From NCBI GenBank assembly GCA_003184365.1, contig NKYR01000036.1:1-64000 (forward strand): a DNA stretch of 64,000 bases. The letters run 5' to 3'. Position numbers and translations under genes: made by a program. Position 1 is the stretch's first letter. Each line of letters begins with the position of its first letter. The notes under the pieces are model-generated. The model worked only from the letters and a program-made list of their open reading frames with translations, searched no databases and was not told the DNA's origin. This DNA is from Evernia prunastri. Its lineage: Eukaryota; Ascomycota; Lecanoromycetes; Lecanorales; Parmeliaceae. This document shows, piece after piece, positions 32,486 to 44,896 of this stretch.

Positions 32486-34260
32486 TGGAAGGGAATATTG
32501 AAGGTCGAAATTCTTCTCAGCTATAAGAGGCGCGACGTAAGCAAACATGGTTATCATGATCCAAGAAGGTCAAACATGATAATCTGGGATTAGTAAAGGA
32601 GTACGGTCTTTTGCCAAAAGAAATTATGGATGAAAAATGTGCAAATGTTCTGCAGATCGGAAAGATTTGGAACACCTACAAGGTACTGGCATGACAATAG
32701 TATCTCTCAAAAGATGGGGTAAGTGCCTATGAGGAGCCGTGCAGACGGATGAACGTTCTTGGCGTGATTTCTATTCAATGAAACCAGGCCCGTCCCGTGG
32801 CTGGTGTGCGGAGGTGACCTTTCCGAAGATGGAAGGTGGAAATTCTGCGAAAAATCGATTGGCAACGAGCTTGGCCTTGGTCTAATATGAACCTTCGACT
32901 TTTTCCGAGGTGTAATATGCAAAGATTGTTGCGTTCAGGCCTCTTGGTCAATCCACGTCTGTAAATAGTCGCCTAGCGCATTTTCTCAACACAATTGTCT
33001 CTCAACACTGGAAAACACTGTGTTTGATCTGCAAACATCAGTGTTTTGAAAAAGACGTACCAGATAGCTTGTGTAGGAGTCTCTCTGAAAAGCACAAGTT
33101 CGTCTGACTGGACACCGACTGTTTGCGGAGCGCGCGTTGAGGTCTTCTTTGGGCGCTGATTCGGCTGGGATCGGATATTTACTGGAAGGTGGTCTCGGTG
33201 TTATTGCGGTAGGATTTGGGGAGCTGTTAGGCTCACAATTAGCAAATCGGATAATTATTCACTGCGGTAATATCATTGAAGGAGAAGCAGCCATGCAAGG
33301 GGTAACAATATTGACGAGATTGACGACCTAGGAGTGTTGGCAGAAATTGATTGATATTATCCACTCATGAAGCTTCCTTCTGGCCGGGGAGTGCAAGAAG
33401 AAGCCTTGAATGCCGCAGAAAAGCCAGACGCGGCAGCCAAATCACGCTTGTTCGTGTTGGCACGATTGACTGCACGGATTGAAATGTGATGACCACTGGC
33501 AAACCAGTTGAGGGTATGCATCAAGCATAAAAGGCAAACAACGTAGCGGGGCAGTACGTACCGAACGGGGTTGCGGCTGAGGATCAACGGTCGACAGCAC
33601 AATGGGTTTTCCAACGGGTATGTAGGTATTTCAGGATGCTGATCCAGTTCTGTGATACAGTGTCCGCGTGACCGTAGTAAGCAGTGGTGATGGAGAAGTC
33701 GGTTACACTGGACCCGCCAGGTACCGAGAAGCGGTGTAAGCTGAAGGAGCGGGCCTGTGCAGGCTCTGCGGGAGCTTGACCGATTCACGGGCGACAGCGA
33801 CGTATGGAGCGATGTCGTTGTTGCCCTGGGGTGGAAGGGCAACGAGGGTTGCGAAGAGAGGACGGCGGTGAGAGTGGTGGAGGAGTGAAAGAAGAAAGAT
33901 GATTCGTTGCGGTGTATCAAAGGAAAGATAATTCGCTTGGATGGATCCGCGCTAGGCCCGACTGTACGATGACGCCAAGCGTTGCGGAATGCGTGGGGCT
34001 CGGTGCAGCTTTATGCAACTTTGGCAGTCTGGTACGACAGCGGATAACGATTGACAGAGGATATCCGTGAACGCTTTGACCAAGTTGAAATCAATAAATT
34101 TTGGAAGGTGAATAAATTTTGGTTCCAAATATTGAAGGAGAGAGGAAGGGTGAAAGAGAGATGAAAGAAGTATTGATAAGGCTGATCTGGCTTGCGCAGG
34201 GCAAGATTTTGGCTGTTGAGCTTCTTTTGAGGGTTGCAACTTTCGATTGGTGGGGCTGAA
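32486..34260 (-). other. Probable long 5' leader and promoter of the bHLH gene
   Basis: About 1.8 kb without a confident gene. On the minus strand it is CT-rich around 34120-34180, which could mark transcription start. Several short frames (for example 33920-33357) could be uORFs or leader exons. Two stretches around 33700-33860 and 33560-33640 read like protein in different frames, but I could not join them. Confidence 0.35.
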
Positions 34261-35279
34261 GGGAGTTACGGAGGCTGCGCTCGCTGCTCCGACCGGTAGT
34301 CCTGATTTAATATATTATTTTTGGGGGTGAGTAAACAGATAACTTAGAAGGAGGAGGGGGGGGGGATAATTTTCCAAGATGGCGTTGTCTGCTTTCTGCC
34401 TATAAACGGGAAGCTGGTGTAGAATGATGGAAAGCGCACGGCAAGAACTGCAGGGTCGGCGGGAAATATATGTCAAACGACAAGATGTCGAGTTGAGGGA
34501 CTAGGTTGAATAGGTCAAATGCTATGCAAGCAGCTGCTCATTCGTTGATCATTCATGGTTTCACTTGATTCACTTTCTGAGTACACTTGGAACTTGAAGA
34601 CAAGACTACGAAGTACAGCGCCACACTGCATGGGATCATTAACATCATTATTACCATCCTTTACCCATCCTTACCATACTAACAGTCTACCTTCCCATGA
34701 GCTCCTGACCAATGTGAGTCATGGGAATTCTAGGCAAGAATGCAAGGTATAATGTACTTAGGCGCGACGATTGATTGATTTCTTTATTTATTTATTGTTT
34801 AAAAGAAAGATGGTCCACCGGTGAGAAATAAGGGGAAATCTGCCTTCTTATTAACTAAGTATCTTGAAATCGGAGAAAATCAAAAGGAAGGTGTGTGTGG
34901 CGGTGATGGTTGCTGATGCGTTACGCTAGATGAAAACCAGTTTGGCGGGGATTGATGAAGCTCAGACCATTCGTTTAGAGGATTATTACCGGTATTCGCT
35001 ACCTACCTTAGGTACCTAACCTACCTAGCCTACCTAACCTACCCCCGTTATATTCCAGGCGTGCTATCCTGGCATCAGTCTACTTCAAAATCTCACTGCC
35101 TTCCTACTTCATTCTGCCCCCATAACTCTTGACTTTGCATACTTCATGCATCATGCTACTACTATCTTCTTCTATCATTATTCTATTCAACGAATAATAA
35201 CAAGATAACAAGGGTGGAGTGTGGGAGAAAAGAAAAGTTTACTTTACCTTTAATAGCAATCAATACCTTGCACCATTGA
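34261..35279. other. Intergenic region with ACCTA-type repeats
   Basis: No gene. A degenerate run of ACCTAACCTACCTAG-like units lies at about 34998-35045, and G and A runs occur near 34350. Confidence 0.5.
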
Positions 35280-36123
35280 TTGATTATTTTTGTTACTCGT
35301 ACTCTACTCTACTCTACTCTACTCTACTCTATCGATAGCTCCCTGCTTCGCCCGAGGCCGCCCAATCACTATTCAGCGAACAGCCACACACCCTCACACC
35401 CTCCTGCATTTCTCACAACTTTAGCTTCACAAAGGTCCTCCCCCCCTCAAACCTCAAGGACCCCTCTTTCCAAGAATATCAGCTATTCTCGTCTTCTTTT
35501 ACGACAAAGAGACTCACCCCCCCCCCCCCTCCTCTCCCCTCCTACCTCCTACCTACCTTGCTCTATCTCTTACTAGTCACTCCTCAAGGTATGTACACCA
35601 GTCTATCAGGGTCTCTTGTCACAAGCCTGCATAGCGCACTAATGTGTCTTTGAATCAAGCTAGCTTGGATCAACACCATTCTCGCCCACCCCAAAAGATC
35701 TCAACCTGCGATTGGACCGACTTACGCCTACCGCTCTCTCGCGTACCCTTCTATACCTAATCCACACAATCCGCGTCCTTTACTCTTTACCCCACAGGCA
35801 GATCACCTGTTACTTCTGCACGAAATCTTCCGTTCCCGCCGCGCATTACCTTCCCCACGCTCTAACGTGCATTACCTCCCTTTCCACTATCCTGCAGCTT
35901 GCAGGCTCGGCCTATCATCTTGGCTTGAGTCCAACCCGTCCGCTTTTCAGCATCCATAGCCCCGAAAGGAAGATTTATAAACATACTCAAAAAAGGATAG
36001 CATTCGAGTCCTCTTTCAGTGCAGACTTTAAGCTTGTCTTGGTGCATATTATATTGCAGGGAAGCTCGGAAAAGGCGGCCACCCGACAGACACCATCAAG
36101 CAGATCATCTAGCTCTACATCTA
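35280..36123 (+). promoter_or_regulatory. CT-rich leader of SFT2 with a probable leader intron
   Basis: Contains (TACTC)n at about 35295-35330 and C-rich runs near 35515. A GTATGT donor at 35589 after TCAAG and an ATTGCAG acceptor ending at 36059 would form a 471-nt intron in the 5' untranslated region. The donor and acceptor are good matches; splicing is inferred. Confidence 0.45.
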
Positions 36124-37322
36124 ATGGCGTCAACATCTTTTCGGGATTCGATGAATTCCATGGGCTGGTCTCGACGAGACCCGGACATTCCAGTCACAAC
36201 CACCTCCTCAACGCCGATTTTGTCTAAACTACAATCCATCAACCCCTTCAGCAACGCAGGCTATGTTCGGCTACCCACTCACAACGAAGGTCCAGGTGCT
36301 CCTTTGCCTGCTCCGAACCGGAGAGAAGAGGAGGAAGGCTTCTTCGCTTGTGAGTCTATAATCTCTCTGCCTCTTGTTCTAGCTTAGTCAAACGCGCTTG
36401 TGATAAGACCAAACTTCCTATGCAGCCGTTATCATCACATGCGTAGCATCATGCACTCTGCCGTTCCTTTCTCCTCGAATTTGCCCCGATTTAGCGCAGA
36501 TCTGTGCTGACACTTCCTTTCTCTCCTTAGTGAGTCGGTGGGATCGGCTACTCGTCTTTGGGGCTTGTAATGTAGCTGCCTTGGCTTGCTTTGTCCTCTG
36601 CTTCGCCTTGTTTCCCGTTCTGTGGCCCGTGCCCCGAAAATTCGCAATCTTGTTCGTATACCCTGTTCAATTATTATTTTTATTATTCGACTCTGCTGCG
36701 AAAAGACGCGTACCCGCGCCACCATTGCACACACCCTTTTTCACCGGAAGCGAGGCGCATGAGGCTCCATCTCGGGAGAGGCAGCCGATCAAGCATTTGG
36801 TTCTATTGCCTACTATACGTTTCAAACGATGACTCTTCATCGACTTCTGAATACGAGGTCGTGTAGCTGACGTTGGCATTATCTACGTAGGTGGTCCTTC
36901 GGGTCTGTACTATTCTTGGCTTCTTGGGCAGTCCTGATGGGCCCAGCAACTTACGCGAAACATCTTATCTCGGGACCGCGACTGCCTTTTACAGCTGCAT
37001 ATTTTGGCTCCATTGGACTGACCTTGTTCTTTGCCGTCAAAGTACGTCTTCTTACATCCCTCCATCAACTCGCTGCTCATCAATTCTGTCTGCGACGATT
37101 CTTTCCAAGCCGACCACTTTGTCCCAGCCTTTTGCACGTTGGCCTGCTGACTGCGAATCCACATGACAGCTTCACAACACAATTCTTACACTTCTTTCCA
37201 TTATTATACAGCTAGTGTCGCTGGTATGGTACCTAGTTAGCTACTTTCCCATGGGGGGCACAGGTCTACGATTTGCCGCCAGATTCGGCACTAATCGTGT
37301 CGCAGCGTGGATGACCGACTAG
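36124..37322 (+). CDS. SFT2: Vesicle transport protein Sft2
   Basis: Exons 36124-36349, 36531-36651, 36891-37041 and 37212-37322 give 202 aa (yeast 215). The cytosolic N-terminus (about 75 residues) leads to four hydrophobic segments: VFGACNVAALACFVLC, FGSVLFLASWAVLMGP, PFTAAYFGSIGLTLFF and LVSLLVWYLVSYFP. This is the Sft2/Got1-like fold. Sft2 helps vesicles from endosomes fuse with the Golgi and suppresses a defect in the SNARE Sft1 in yeast. The introns (181, 239, 170 nt) are two to four times longer than others in the window. The second donor, GTTCGT, is weaker than usual. Assignment is firm from topology and the RFGTNRVA end. Confidence 0.9.
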
Positions 37323-39011
37323 GCATCGGAGCTGCTCCGTGTACTGTTGTAGCAAATAATTTTTATATTCCCCAAAGCACCAAGCTAACGTGGGAGCTTT
37401 GAAGAAGCTGCCAGCGTCTTGAGACAAAATGCGCGGGAAAAGTTTATTGGGAAATCACTGGACGTCGGGCCGAGAAAGACGTTGCATATGCAGCAAAGCT
37501 TTCGTCCACTCTGCACCCTTATCAATGCGGCGGGTGCATCAAACACCGACTCTCTGCACCACCTCGTCGAATTGCATCCTCAATGCCGTATAATGTGCTC
37601 AAGCGCTATACAACTTTCGATTGGGGAGGGACGCAGAGATCCGCAGGATGCCGCTTATTTTAGATCTCCATAGTCCACACCACACCGGGAAAAATCCGCA
37701 GGAGCCCTGTCTCGATCGACAGGATACCCTCAGAGACACTACCGTAGCTTTTATTTGCCTCCGCATTCGAACATCCTGCACCTTTTGACTTAAGAAAACG
37801 AATCACAGCCGTTGATTACGCCACGATCTGGTGAAGCAATCGCCAAGCTCAGACCCCTCTTCTTGATGCTATTGGGCTACAGAGTACCTTTTGGGGGGGG
37901 GTGCAGGGTTCGGCAGGCGCTCCATACAGCGCGCTCCCACTCTGCACGTTTCACAATCATCCCTCATGTTTTCAAAGTTAACGGTGATAACGGGCAAACA
38001 ACGATTCCCTAAAATCAACGAAGATGTCTGCCTACTACCTACCAGTTCGTCTTCATCCCATTGCCACCTGCCAAGCTAATTTCTCGACCTCGTTGCAGGT
38101 GGTATCATGAGCGACCACCATCTCTCACAAAAATCCCATGTACAACTTTCCCACGGCCACCTGACTCCTCCCACCCACACCCCCCCACGCTCCACCACCT
38201 CGACTCAGCCCTCCTCGCCATCCCCACTGTCGCTGCTCACCGAACTCCCCTTCCCATCCCGCCAGCTTCTTCTCTCTCTCCAGGCTCCAGTCGCTTCGTA
38301 CAATTTCACTCAGCCATCAGCGCAAACCCACCCCATTCCCCAAACTCTATACCGGCTTGCTTTTTCGTCTCGTTCACTCCTGCCCTTCCTTCCTTCAATC
38401 GAATCCCTTATCGCGCTGGACTGGACTTCCTTTCCTATCTCGTCCCTTTTGCCAAGCGCTTTCTGCTCTCCGCCGCTCCTCCAAACGCTCTTTTTCCTTG
38501 TCGCTGAACTCTCTCCCCTCGCCTGCGACTAACAGCATACTTTCGATCGCGCTCTCTCTTCTTTTGGACGTCCCCCATCACGCGGTACCTCTACGTATCC
38601 AGCCTGTCGGCCTCACGAGTCGACAGTGTTTCTGCGACTCTTCCTCGACGCTGAAGAGGATTGGAGGCAAGTGAGGGATCTCGCCTCGGAAAACTCAAGA
38701 TAAGACGGTGTCACACAAAGGCGATATCCAACACGAAACGGCGAGCATGAATAGGTGTAAACGATCATAACAGTTGCCAGGGAAGCCTCGCTTGTTTGCA
38801 AGCTGCACGTAAGGCAAGGAAGCATGAAGCGCAGGACCACGGTTGACGTATACGATATTGTTGGATAGGCAGCTAGGTAAATACAGCGGAGCGTGAATAT
38901 ATCCAAGCTCAATACTTCTCTCATCCCGACAAGTCTCAATCTGTGCCAATCGATGCCTGCTCCTTGCCCCATTGCCTTGCACACCCTCGGAGGCCCTTTC
39001 CTCCCACGACC
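37323..39011. other. Interval right of SFT2, 1.7 kb
   Basis: Contains a pyrimidine-rich plus-strand frame listed separately at 38107-38532. No other supported feature. Confidence 0.4.
38107..38532 (+). CDS. Doubtful 141-codon frame in CT-rich DNA
   Basis: Starts MSDHHLSQK and is rich in Ser, Pro and Leu throughout, which is what any open frame in CT-rich DNA would give. An overlapping frame (38061-38507) is open as well. No domain, signal peptide or splice signal supports it. Listed so that it can be tested. Confidence 0.15.
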   Translation: MSDHHLSQKSHVQLSHGHLTPPTHTPPRSTTSTQPSSPSPLSLLTELPFPSRQLLLSLQAPVASYNFTQPSAQTHPIPQTLYRLAFSSRSLLPFLPSIESLIALDWTSFPISSLLPSAFCSPPLLQTLFFLVAELSPLACD

Positions 39012-40501
39012 CTACCGCCTCGCTTCCTCACAGACCTGCAAAAACTTATATATCCCCTCCAACCCCTCATAGTCCCCACCTTCTGCCCTCGTCCTGTGCG
39101 TGGTCCCGGTCCTGGCTGGTGACGCGGTTTGGACGTATGGATCCTCGGATGCGAAATCGCTTTCTCGTAGACTCTCGTACCCAGAGATGGGCGAATGAGG
39201 ATGTAGGCCCGGCGACTTGAGCGTCATGTCTTCGAAAACACTGTGACTATCCTGCAATGACTCCGAAGCGCATTGCGAGCGCTGCGAAGGCGAAAGCATG
39301 TTGCGCCAATCCAGCTGTTCTGGTCGTTGTTCTCGTCGAGCGCGATTGGTAAAGTAGTATTCTTCGCCCTCGCTAGATTGGGAAGATGCGTCGTTTGGGG
39401 CGAAGGGAAAGAGTAGAGCCATTTCTACATCTTTCTCGGCTCGCCCTGCTTTTTCGACCTCTGAAGTGTTCCAGCCTTCATCTTCGACCGCGACTCCACG
39501 CTTTACGCCCACTTCATCGCAGAGCCGAGACACAAGGTCGGCGTCGCAGCCTGGAAAGCGCACGCTCAGGGTTGGTCCAGCCGGTAGATGGGTGAAAAAG
39601 ATTGGTAGATCGCCAAAGGCAGAAAGGGCGCGGAGATCGTTGAGGATAAGGCTGAGGTCCTGGATCGCGCGGGCGAAGTCTGATGTCAATGTCGAGAGGA
39701 GCTCGATGTCATTGATGGAGGTCATGTTGAGGCTTGGCTTACTGGAAGAAATTGAAGGGCAGAGAGCAGTGATGGTGGGGCTGAGCTTGAATTCGAGATT
39801 GGTACCTTTCGTGGAAGAGGAAATGGGTGATTCCCATTGCGTATAGACGGCATCTTCGGTGGCAGAAACGGAGCGGAATCGTTTCTCGCCCGTGGCCGGA
39901 TCAACGCCATCGAATCTCGCTTTTCCACCGCCAACGAAAAAGGCCCGGATGCCGGCGGAGACGTTATGAACCACTTGGGCCTGAGTACTGGGTGTATGAC
40001 TGAAATATCTGGCTCCCTTTCCGGCTCCACCAAGACTGTAGCCGCCTGCCGAGCGGGATAGAGCTCCGCCTGTCAAGTTGGGTCGAAGTGTTGACGCAAA
40101 AGGTGCAGAACCACGCTGAGAAATCGCCTTGCTGACTTTCGATACCGGAAAAGATGAGCGGTCGTATTTAACGCCGGAGCGGGCTTTGGTGGCGGAGGTA
40201 GTGGAGGTACGGGGTGTTGTTGAGAACCAGCGGTTGGTATTTTGAGAACGAGATTGTTTCAGGTAGGCAAGAGGGTGGATGGGCTGGTTTTGAGCGTAAA
40301 TACGAATAGGCTGGAGTGAGGCATTGTTCGTAGTGCTTGACTGAGGTAGTTTTGCCTTGATTATGGACGAGGTCTTGTCAAAGGCGAATCTGTGAATTCG
40401 GCCGTTAGCAATGGTCATGTGGCCTTCGCGCAGGTGGTGGGAGCATACTTGACGATTCGCAAGACTTTGGGAACCAAGAGGTGCCCGCTTGAGGGCGCCA
40501 T
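39012..40501 (-). CDS. Conserved fungal protein, often named casein kinase II beta 2 subunit
   Basis: Exons 40501-40449 and 40389-39012 give 476 aa. The 59-nt intron has GTATGC donor, GCTAAC branch and TTCACAG acceptor, and contains an ATG that would otherwise be mistaken for the start. The protein begins MAPSSGHLLVPKVLRIVKFA. It carries ARYFSHTPSTQAQVVHNVSAGIRAFFVGGG and FDGVDPATGEKRFRSV, then a mixed C-terminal half with acidic and Ser-rich stretches. From memory this matches ascomycete entries called casein kinase II beta 2 subunit. However, I see no four-Cys zinc motif of a true CK2 beta subunit, so that name should not be trusted. Function unknown; the Arg/Ser-rich N-terminal 100 residues may be a mitochondrial signal. 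Confidence 0.78.
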
Positions 40502-41274
40502 CTTACGGTGATAGTAGAGTTGTAGGAAGCGATGAGGATCGAAGAGGACCGATGGGTTTTCAGCCACAGCTGACTAAGTACACTAGGCTTTAGCCGGCGA
40601 ACGCGGAAAGTCCCGGCGCACGATGATGAATACAAGCTTGAGATGGAAGCCCTGAATATGATGAGTCCGCTACGTCCAGAGGAAAATGGTATTGCCATAA
40701 AGTGAATGTATTTTAATTATATTCCAACAACTAGCAAGCACACATGTTTATGGAAAGGCGATCTAATCACCAAAGGCCGTAGCCAATGCCATCGTCAGTA
40801 CACAAGGTATGGAGTAAAGCATTCTTTTCCAGCCCCCAAGTGCGAATGAAGAAAGTCATGAGCTTTGTTGCTGGAGGACAGTAGAAGCTGAACCTGATAG
40901 GAGTCTGTTGGAGAGATTTTCGTGACATTGTCTCCCACGTCCTCCAAGGTAGCGAGCAAGAGTGCACTCTTTTGTACACGTAGTAGAATAGAAAGGAGAT
41001 CCGTTGCAAACATTGCTGCATAAGTAATTTTTGAGCATGCCCGGATGATGCTCCAAAACGCCCTTGTGCCATGCTAATGCCGTCCATGCAACATCGCTAA
41101 CAGTCTCCGCGTCCGGTAAGAGTAAAAAAAGAAATGACTCCGAGAAACGGGTGTGTCTCGACGTCGTAGTGCTAGGCAGAACTACTTCGTCGATCGCCGT
41201 AGAATCTGCGCCTAGATTGATTTGTGGCCGGCGCACTGAGAGTGAGTATGTACAAATCATCGAAGTCCTCCGGT
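40502..41274. other. Interval with an unassigned coding-like stretch
   Basis: Holds the promoter of the 39-40.5 kb gene and the 3' flank of the LARP gene. On the minus strand two neighbouring frames, about 41260-41040 and 41013-40795, read like protein (for example ATDLLSILLRVQKSALLLAT) and are separated by a CTTATGCAG acceptor-like site, but I could not find a start. Confidence 0.35.
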
Positions 41275-44200
41275 TCAGCGGTCAAGCTCGGACTTGAGAT
41301 CAGTGTCAAGGAACTTGCTGAGCTTGGAGCGGTTCTTGAAATTGTAGGCTCCATTCCTCCACACAGCCCTTAGCTTGCCGAAAGCCGGCCTTTCCTTGCT
41401 ATTGCACTCGAGCTTCACAAGATCGACAAAATCGCGAGCGATATTGTCGTCAGAAATGGTCTTCTGACTCAGAATAGATTCATCATAGTATTGTAGCAGA
41501 TTTCGCAGTCCAATCGTGGATTCGCGCTGGGATGCATCCTCGAGGGCTAGTTGACGAAATTCCTCGTACATATGGGCGTTAAAGTTGCGGATAAGAAAAT
41601 GCGACCAAAACTGATAAAGGCTCTGCATGTTATCATGGTGGTGAGCCTTATCCGCTGCTGGTTGCTCCCGTTGCTTTAAGGCATCGCGTCGGAAATCGTG
41701 GTATGATTCCGCCGCACAATCGTTTGGCAAAGTGTCCAAAGTTGTAACAGCAGTCTGTCTGTCCTTAATCCAAAGGACTGGTGGCGATACGTTGTTATCG
41801 ATCTGGCGACCAGGCGAAACAACAGAGAATGGGCTTCTCGATCTCTGGATCCTGTACGCAGTGACGCTTATAAGTCTTCAGCCTCAGGTAAAAGGGGCCA
41901 TCCACTCAGCCTCACCTATCTGATGCATCTCCATTCATAATTGGGACTGTCTGACGGTCGGTGAACTTCGACAACTCTTCATTCATGGATCTCCCGTCTA
42001 TTGACCCATTGGAGAATGTTCGAGAAGACGATGAGTGGAAATGGGGCCGCGTCGGACTTGTGGCTGTGACCATGACCGGTTTTCGAACCACGATATTAAG
42101 ATTGTCAACTTGCTCGTCGGTGAAGACGCTGGTCCCCGGGGGTTGAGCTTCGGGTTGAGAAAAGCTTCGAGGGTTGGGAGACCGCGCTGAAGGCGAGAAC
42201 TCGGAGACAGCAGCAGAAAGTGGTGTTGGAGTCGTAGAAGCGTCAGCCCCATTTGAGATACCATTGGGGCCGGCTTGATTATACGGAGGTACGACACCGT
42301 CCAGGGACTGGAACTGAAAGTTCTCCGCTGAATTGGCCACGGCGCTTGATCGAGGTGAAACCGCCGAGGTATCGTCAAATGTATTATATGCGTCGTTCAT
42401 GGAAGGATACTGGGGTCTTAGCGGCGGACCATCGTTCTGCGCTGATGGGTCACGGTCTTCCATCTTCATGACCCATTGTTGCCAGCCGTCGCGCTTGCGA
42501 ACACGGTCAATTCCATCGACCCTATGGTCATAGTACTCGATATTTGGTGAGTTTATGCAGGCCTGTTGAATCGTGGCGTAAACTACTGTGAGCTGCTTTA
42601 TGCGGTTGAACTTTGCCAACACACTCAGGAACACAAATCCTTGAGAGTCCATTTGCTTCCGAAGATACATATCCTTGCAAAGGTTATCAACAGAAAAGTA
42701 ATATTCCCTGACAAAGTTAGCGATTTTCGCTTGTGCGCGGTGAATTCCTTACATTTGCATAGATACTATGCCAAAATTATCCACATAATATGGATTGTAC
42801 GGAAACGCACTCATAATACCGTTGTTGCCTGGTTGATAGCCATACTCATTTGCCACGTCAGTTTGCAAGTTAGCCAAATGCGGAGCTCCTGAGTGATGCC
42901 CATTTGAAAATCTACCATAGGGAGTAGCGTGAGGTATAGATTGTGACCGTGAGTTAGAACGATGCTGCCTGGCATATTGCTGAGCTGGTTGGTAATAGGG
43001 GCTTTGGGTATGTGACGGTGAGCTCTCTTGATTGGAATGAGATTTGGCTGAACTAGCTGGCTGGTACTGCCCTTGCTGACCATTCGGCACGTTAGAGTTG
43101 AAGAAAGCGTGATTAGGCCCACCGCGGCCGCGAAATCCTCCACGACCGCGCTCTGGACGTCCCTCGCCCCGTTCTCGCACTAGGAGGTTTCCTTGGAGGT
43201 CTCTCGTAAATTCAGACGGTCTACTGGATCCATCGCTTCTTCGCTCGGGGCCACCTGCTCTCGGGGATATAGGCGCCTCCGAAGCCAGACCGAGGTTCTT
43301 CTTGTCCTCATCTGTGTTTCTGTTTGCCGAATTTGTGGCTCCGTTCATGGGGACAACGCGAGTAGTCCAATCTGGTTGCAAATTTTTAGCCGGCGTCGGA
43401 ACTGACGGCCTACGAGTCTCCTTAACATTGTTGCCATTATTGCTGTTATTGCCATAGCCCTGACTGGGTTTCGCAAACCCGTTCTCAAATTCTCTGCGCT
43501 TCTCTGCTGTTGAGTCTCCTGATTTTCTCTGATCCCTTGGGGTGGTAGGTCCGGCGCTGGAAGCTCTCTTGGATTTCGAAACATTGGTATTGGTCGTGGA
43601 TGGGTTCAGAGCACCTCTACCTCGCTCCTGACCACTTCCTGCTAAATTTGGATTGGCGGAGTTGCCGACTGACGTAGATGTTGGCTTCTCTGCACCGTTG
43701 CTGGCGCTCACGATATTGCCCCCACGTGTAGTGCCTTCTCTCCCACCACGAGGAGGCTTTCCTCCTCTCCGTGCGGTCGGAAACGGAGTGTCGTAGATGA
43801 AACTATGCTCCAAGGGCATAACCACCCACTTTTCCTTGTGGGGCTTGGGTGCCTGAGATGTATCTTTGTCGTCTTTCTCTACCCGTTCCGAAGCCTTCTT
43901 TTTCCCCTCGTTCAAGACGCTCTCTGGCGCCGGCCACGACATTGCGTCCCCAGGTGGAGGCGGTGGAGGCACAGGTAACGAAGATTTATCGGCTGGGTCG
44001 GCCGACTTATTGCCGTTTCTAGCGGCGCCCGCAGCCACGCGCTCTTCCGGCGAACCTGGCCCTGTCTTGCCTTTTTTCTTGCCATCCTGCTTCTTTGGCT
44101 CGGTTGTTGTCTCGGTGCCCAGGGCTGAACCATTAGTATTTCCAGAATTGTGATGAGGCATGGCGGGCTTTGTTAGCTGGGGAAGAGTCGACTGCTTGGG

Positions 44201-44896
44201 CTTCTGAGCCGCAATACGTTGTTGCCAGATATTGACTGGCGGTGGTGGCGCTTCCCTGAGCGACACAGGTGTAGGAGGTTCTTCGTCCCAAGAGGTCTTC
44301 GAGGCTTGTTCCTTTTCAGCGTCTGCCTTCTCGTCACCTTTGCTACCATTCTGAGAGGTCTGAGATTGTTTATCCCAAGTAGATTCGGAAGAGCCGTTCA
44401 CAGCTGAAAAGCCTTCGTCTTCTTTAGGTAAAGTCGATGTGGAAGTGATGCCATACTCTGGCGATGACGGGGTAGAAGTCGTCGCTGGTGGCTGTGTAGT
44501 AGACAGTGGCTTTTCTGGAGCGTTATCGGATTTGGTCACATCCTCGATTTCACTGTCCTGAACTCGCTGTTGTTCTCCGCCTGCTGTGACGTCCTCCGTC
44601 TGTGGCGTCCGGGTTTCACTCACTGTGCGCTTTGTTGGAGCTTTAGTGGATACCATGGTTGTATCTCTGCTACCAGATGACGGAGATCTCTTGAGACCAT
44701 TCTCTGTAGTGTCAGAGAGAGCTTTGCCAGTGGGGAGTAGCGAAGGAACCGAAGGGGATCTGCCCTTTGCAGCTAAGGCGTACGTCAAGGCGGGGGTTGT
44801 TTGCCCCAAATCTCCGGCGGACTTCTGCGCTGTAGCCGCCATATTGTCCACGAAAGATCGTTGCTGGTTGTCGATTGACTGAGATTCTGCCGGCAT
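41275..44896 (-). CDS. LARP1-like protein: La motif plus DM15-like C-terminal region
   Basis: Exons 44896-42753, 42707-41916 and 41851-41275 give 1170 aa. Introns are 45 and 64 nt. The first 700 residues are Ser/Thr/Pro/Gly-rich and disordered, with KWVVMPLEHSFIYDTPFP and Arg-Gly repeats near 630. The La motif starts where intron 1 is removed (EYYFSVDNLCKDMYLRKQMD) and spans about residues 716-800. Near the C-terminus, FWSHFLIRNFNAHMYEEFRQ and IGLRNLLQYYDES resemble DM15 helical repeats of LARP1. LARP1 binds mRNAs starting with a pyrimidine tract and links TOR signalling to ribosomal protein synthesis. That role here is inferred. Yeast Sro9/Slf1 lack an obvious DM15. The start follows an in-frame GTG; an upstream exon is possible. 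Confidence 0.85.

Noticed and set aside
40389..40418. ATG at 40418 as the start of the 39-40.5 kb gene
   Set aside because: It lies inside an intron with GTATGC donor, GCTAAC branch and TTCACAG acceptor; the spliced start MAPSSGHLL fits better.
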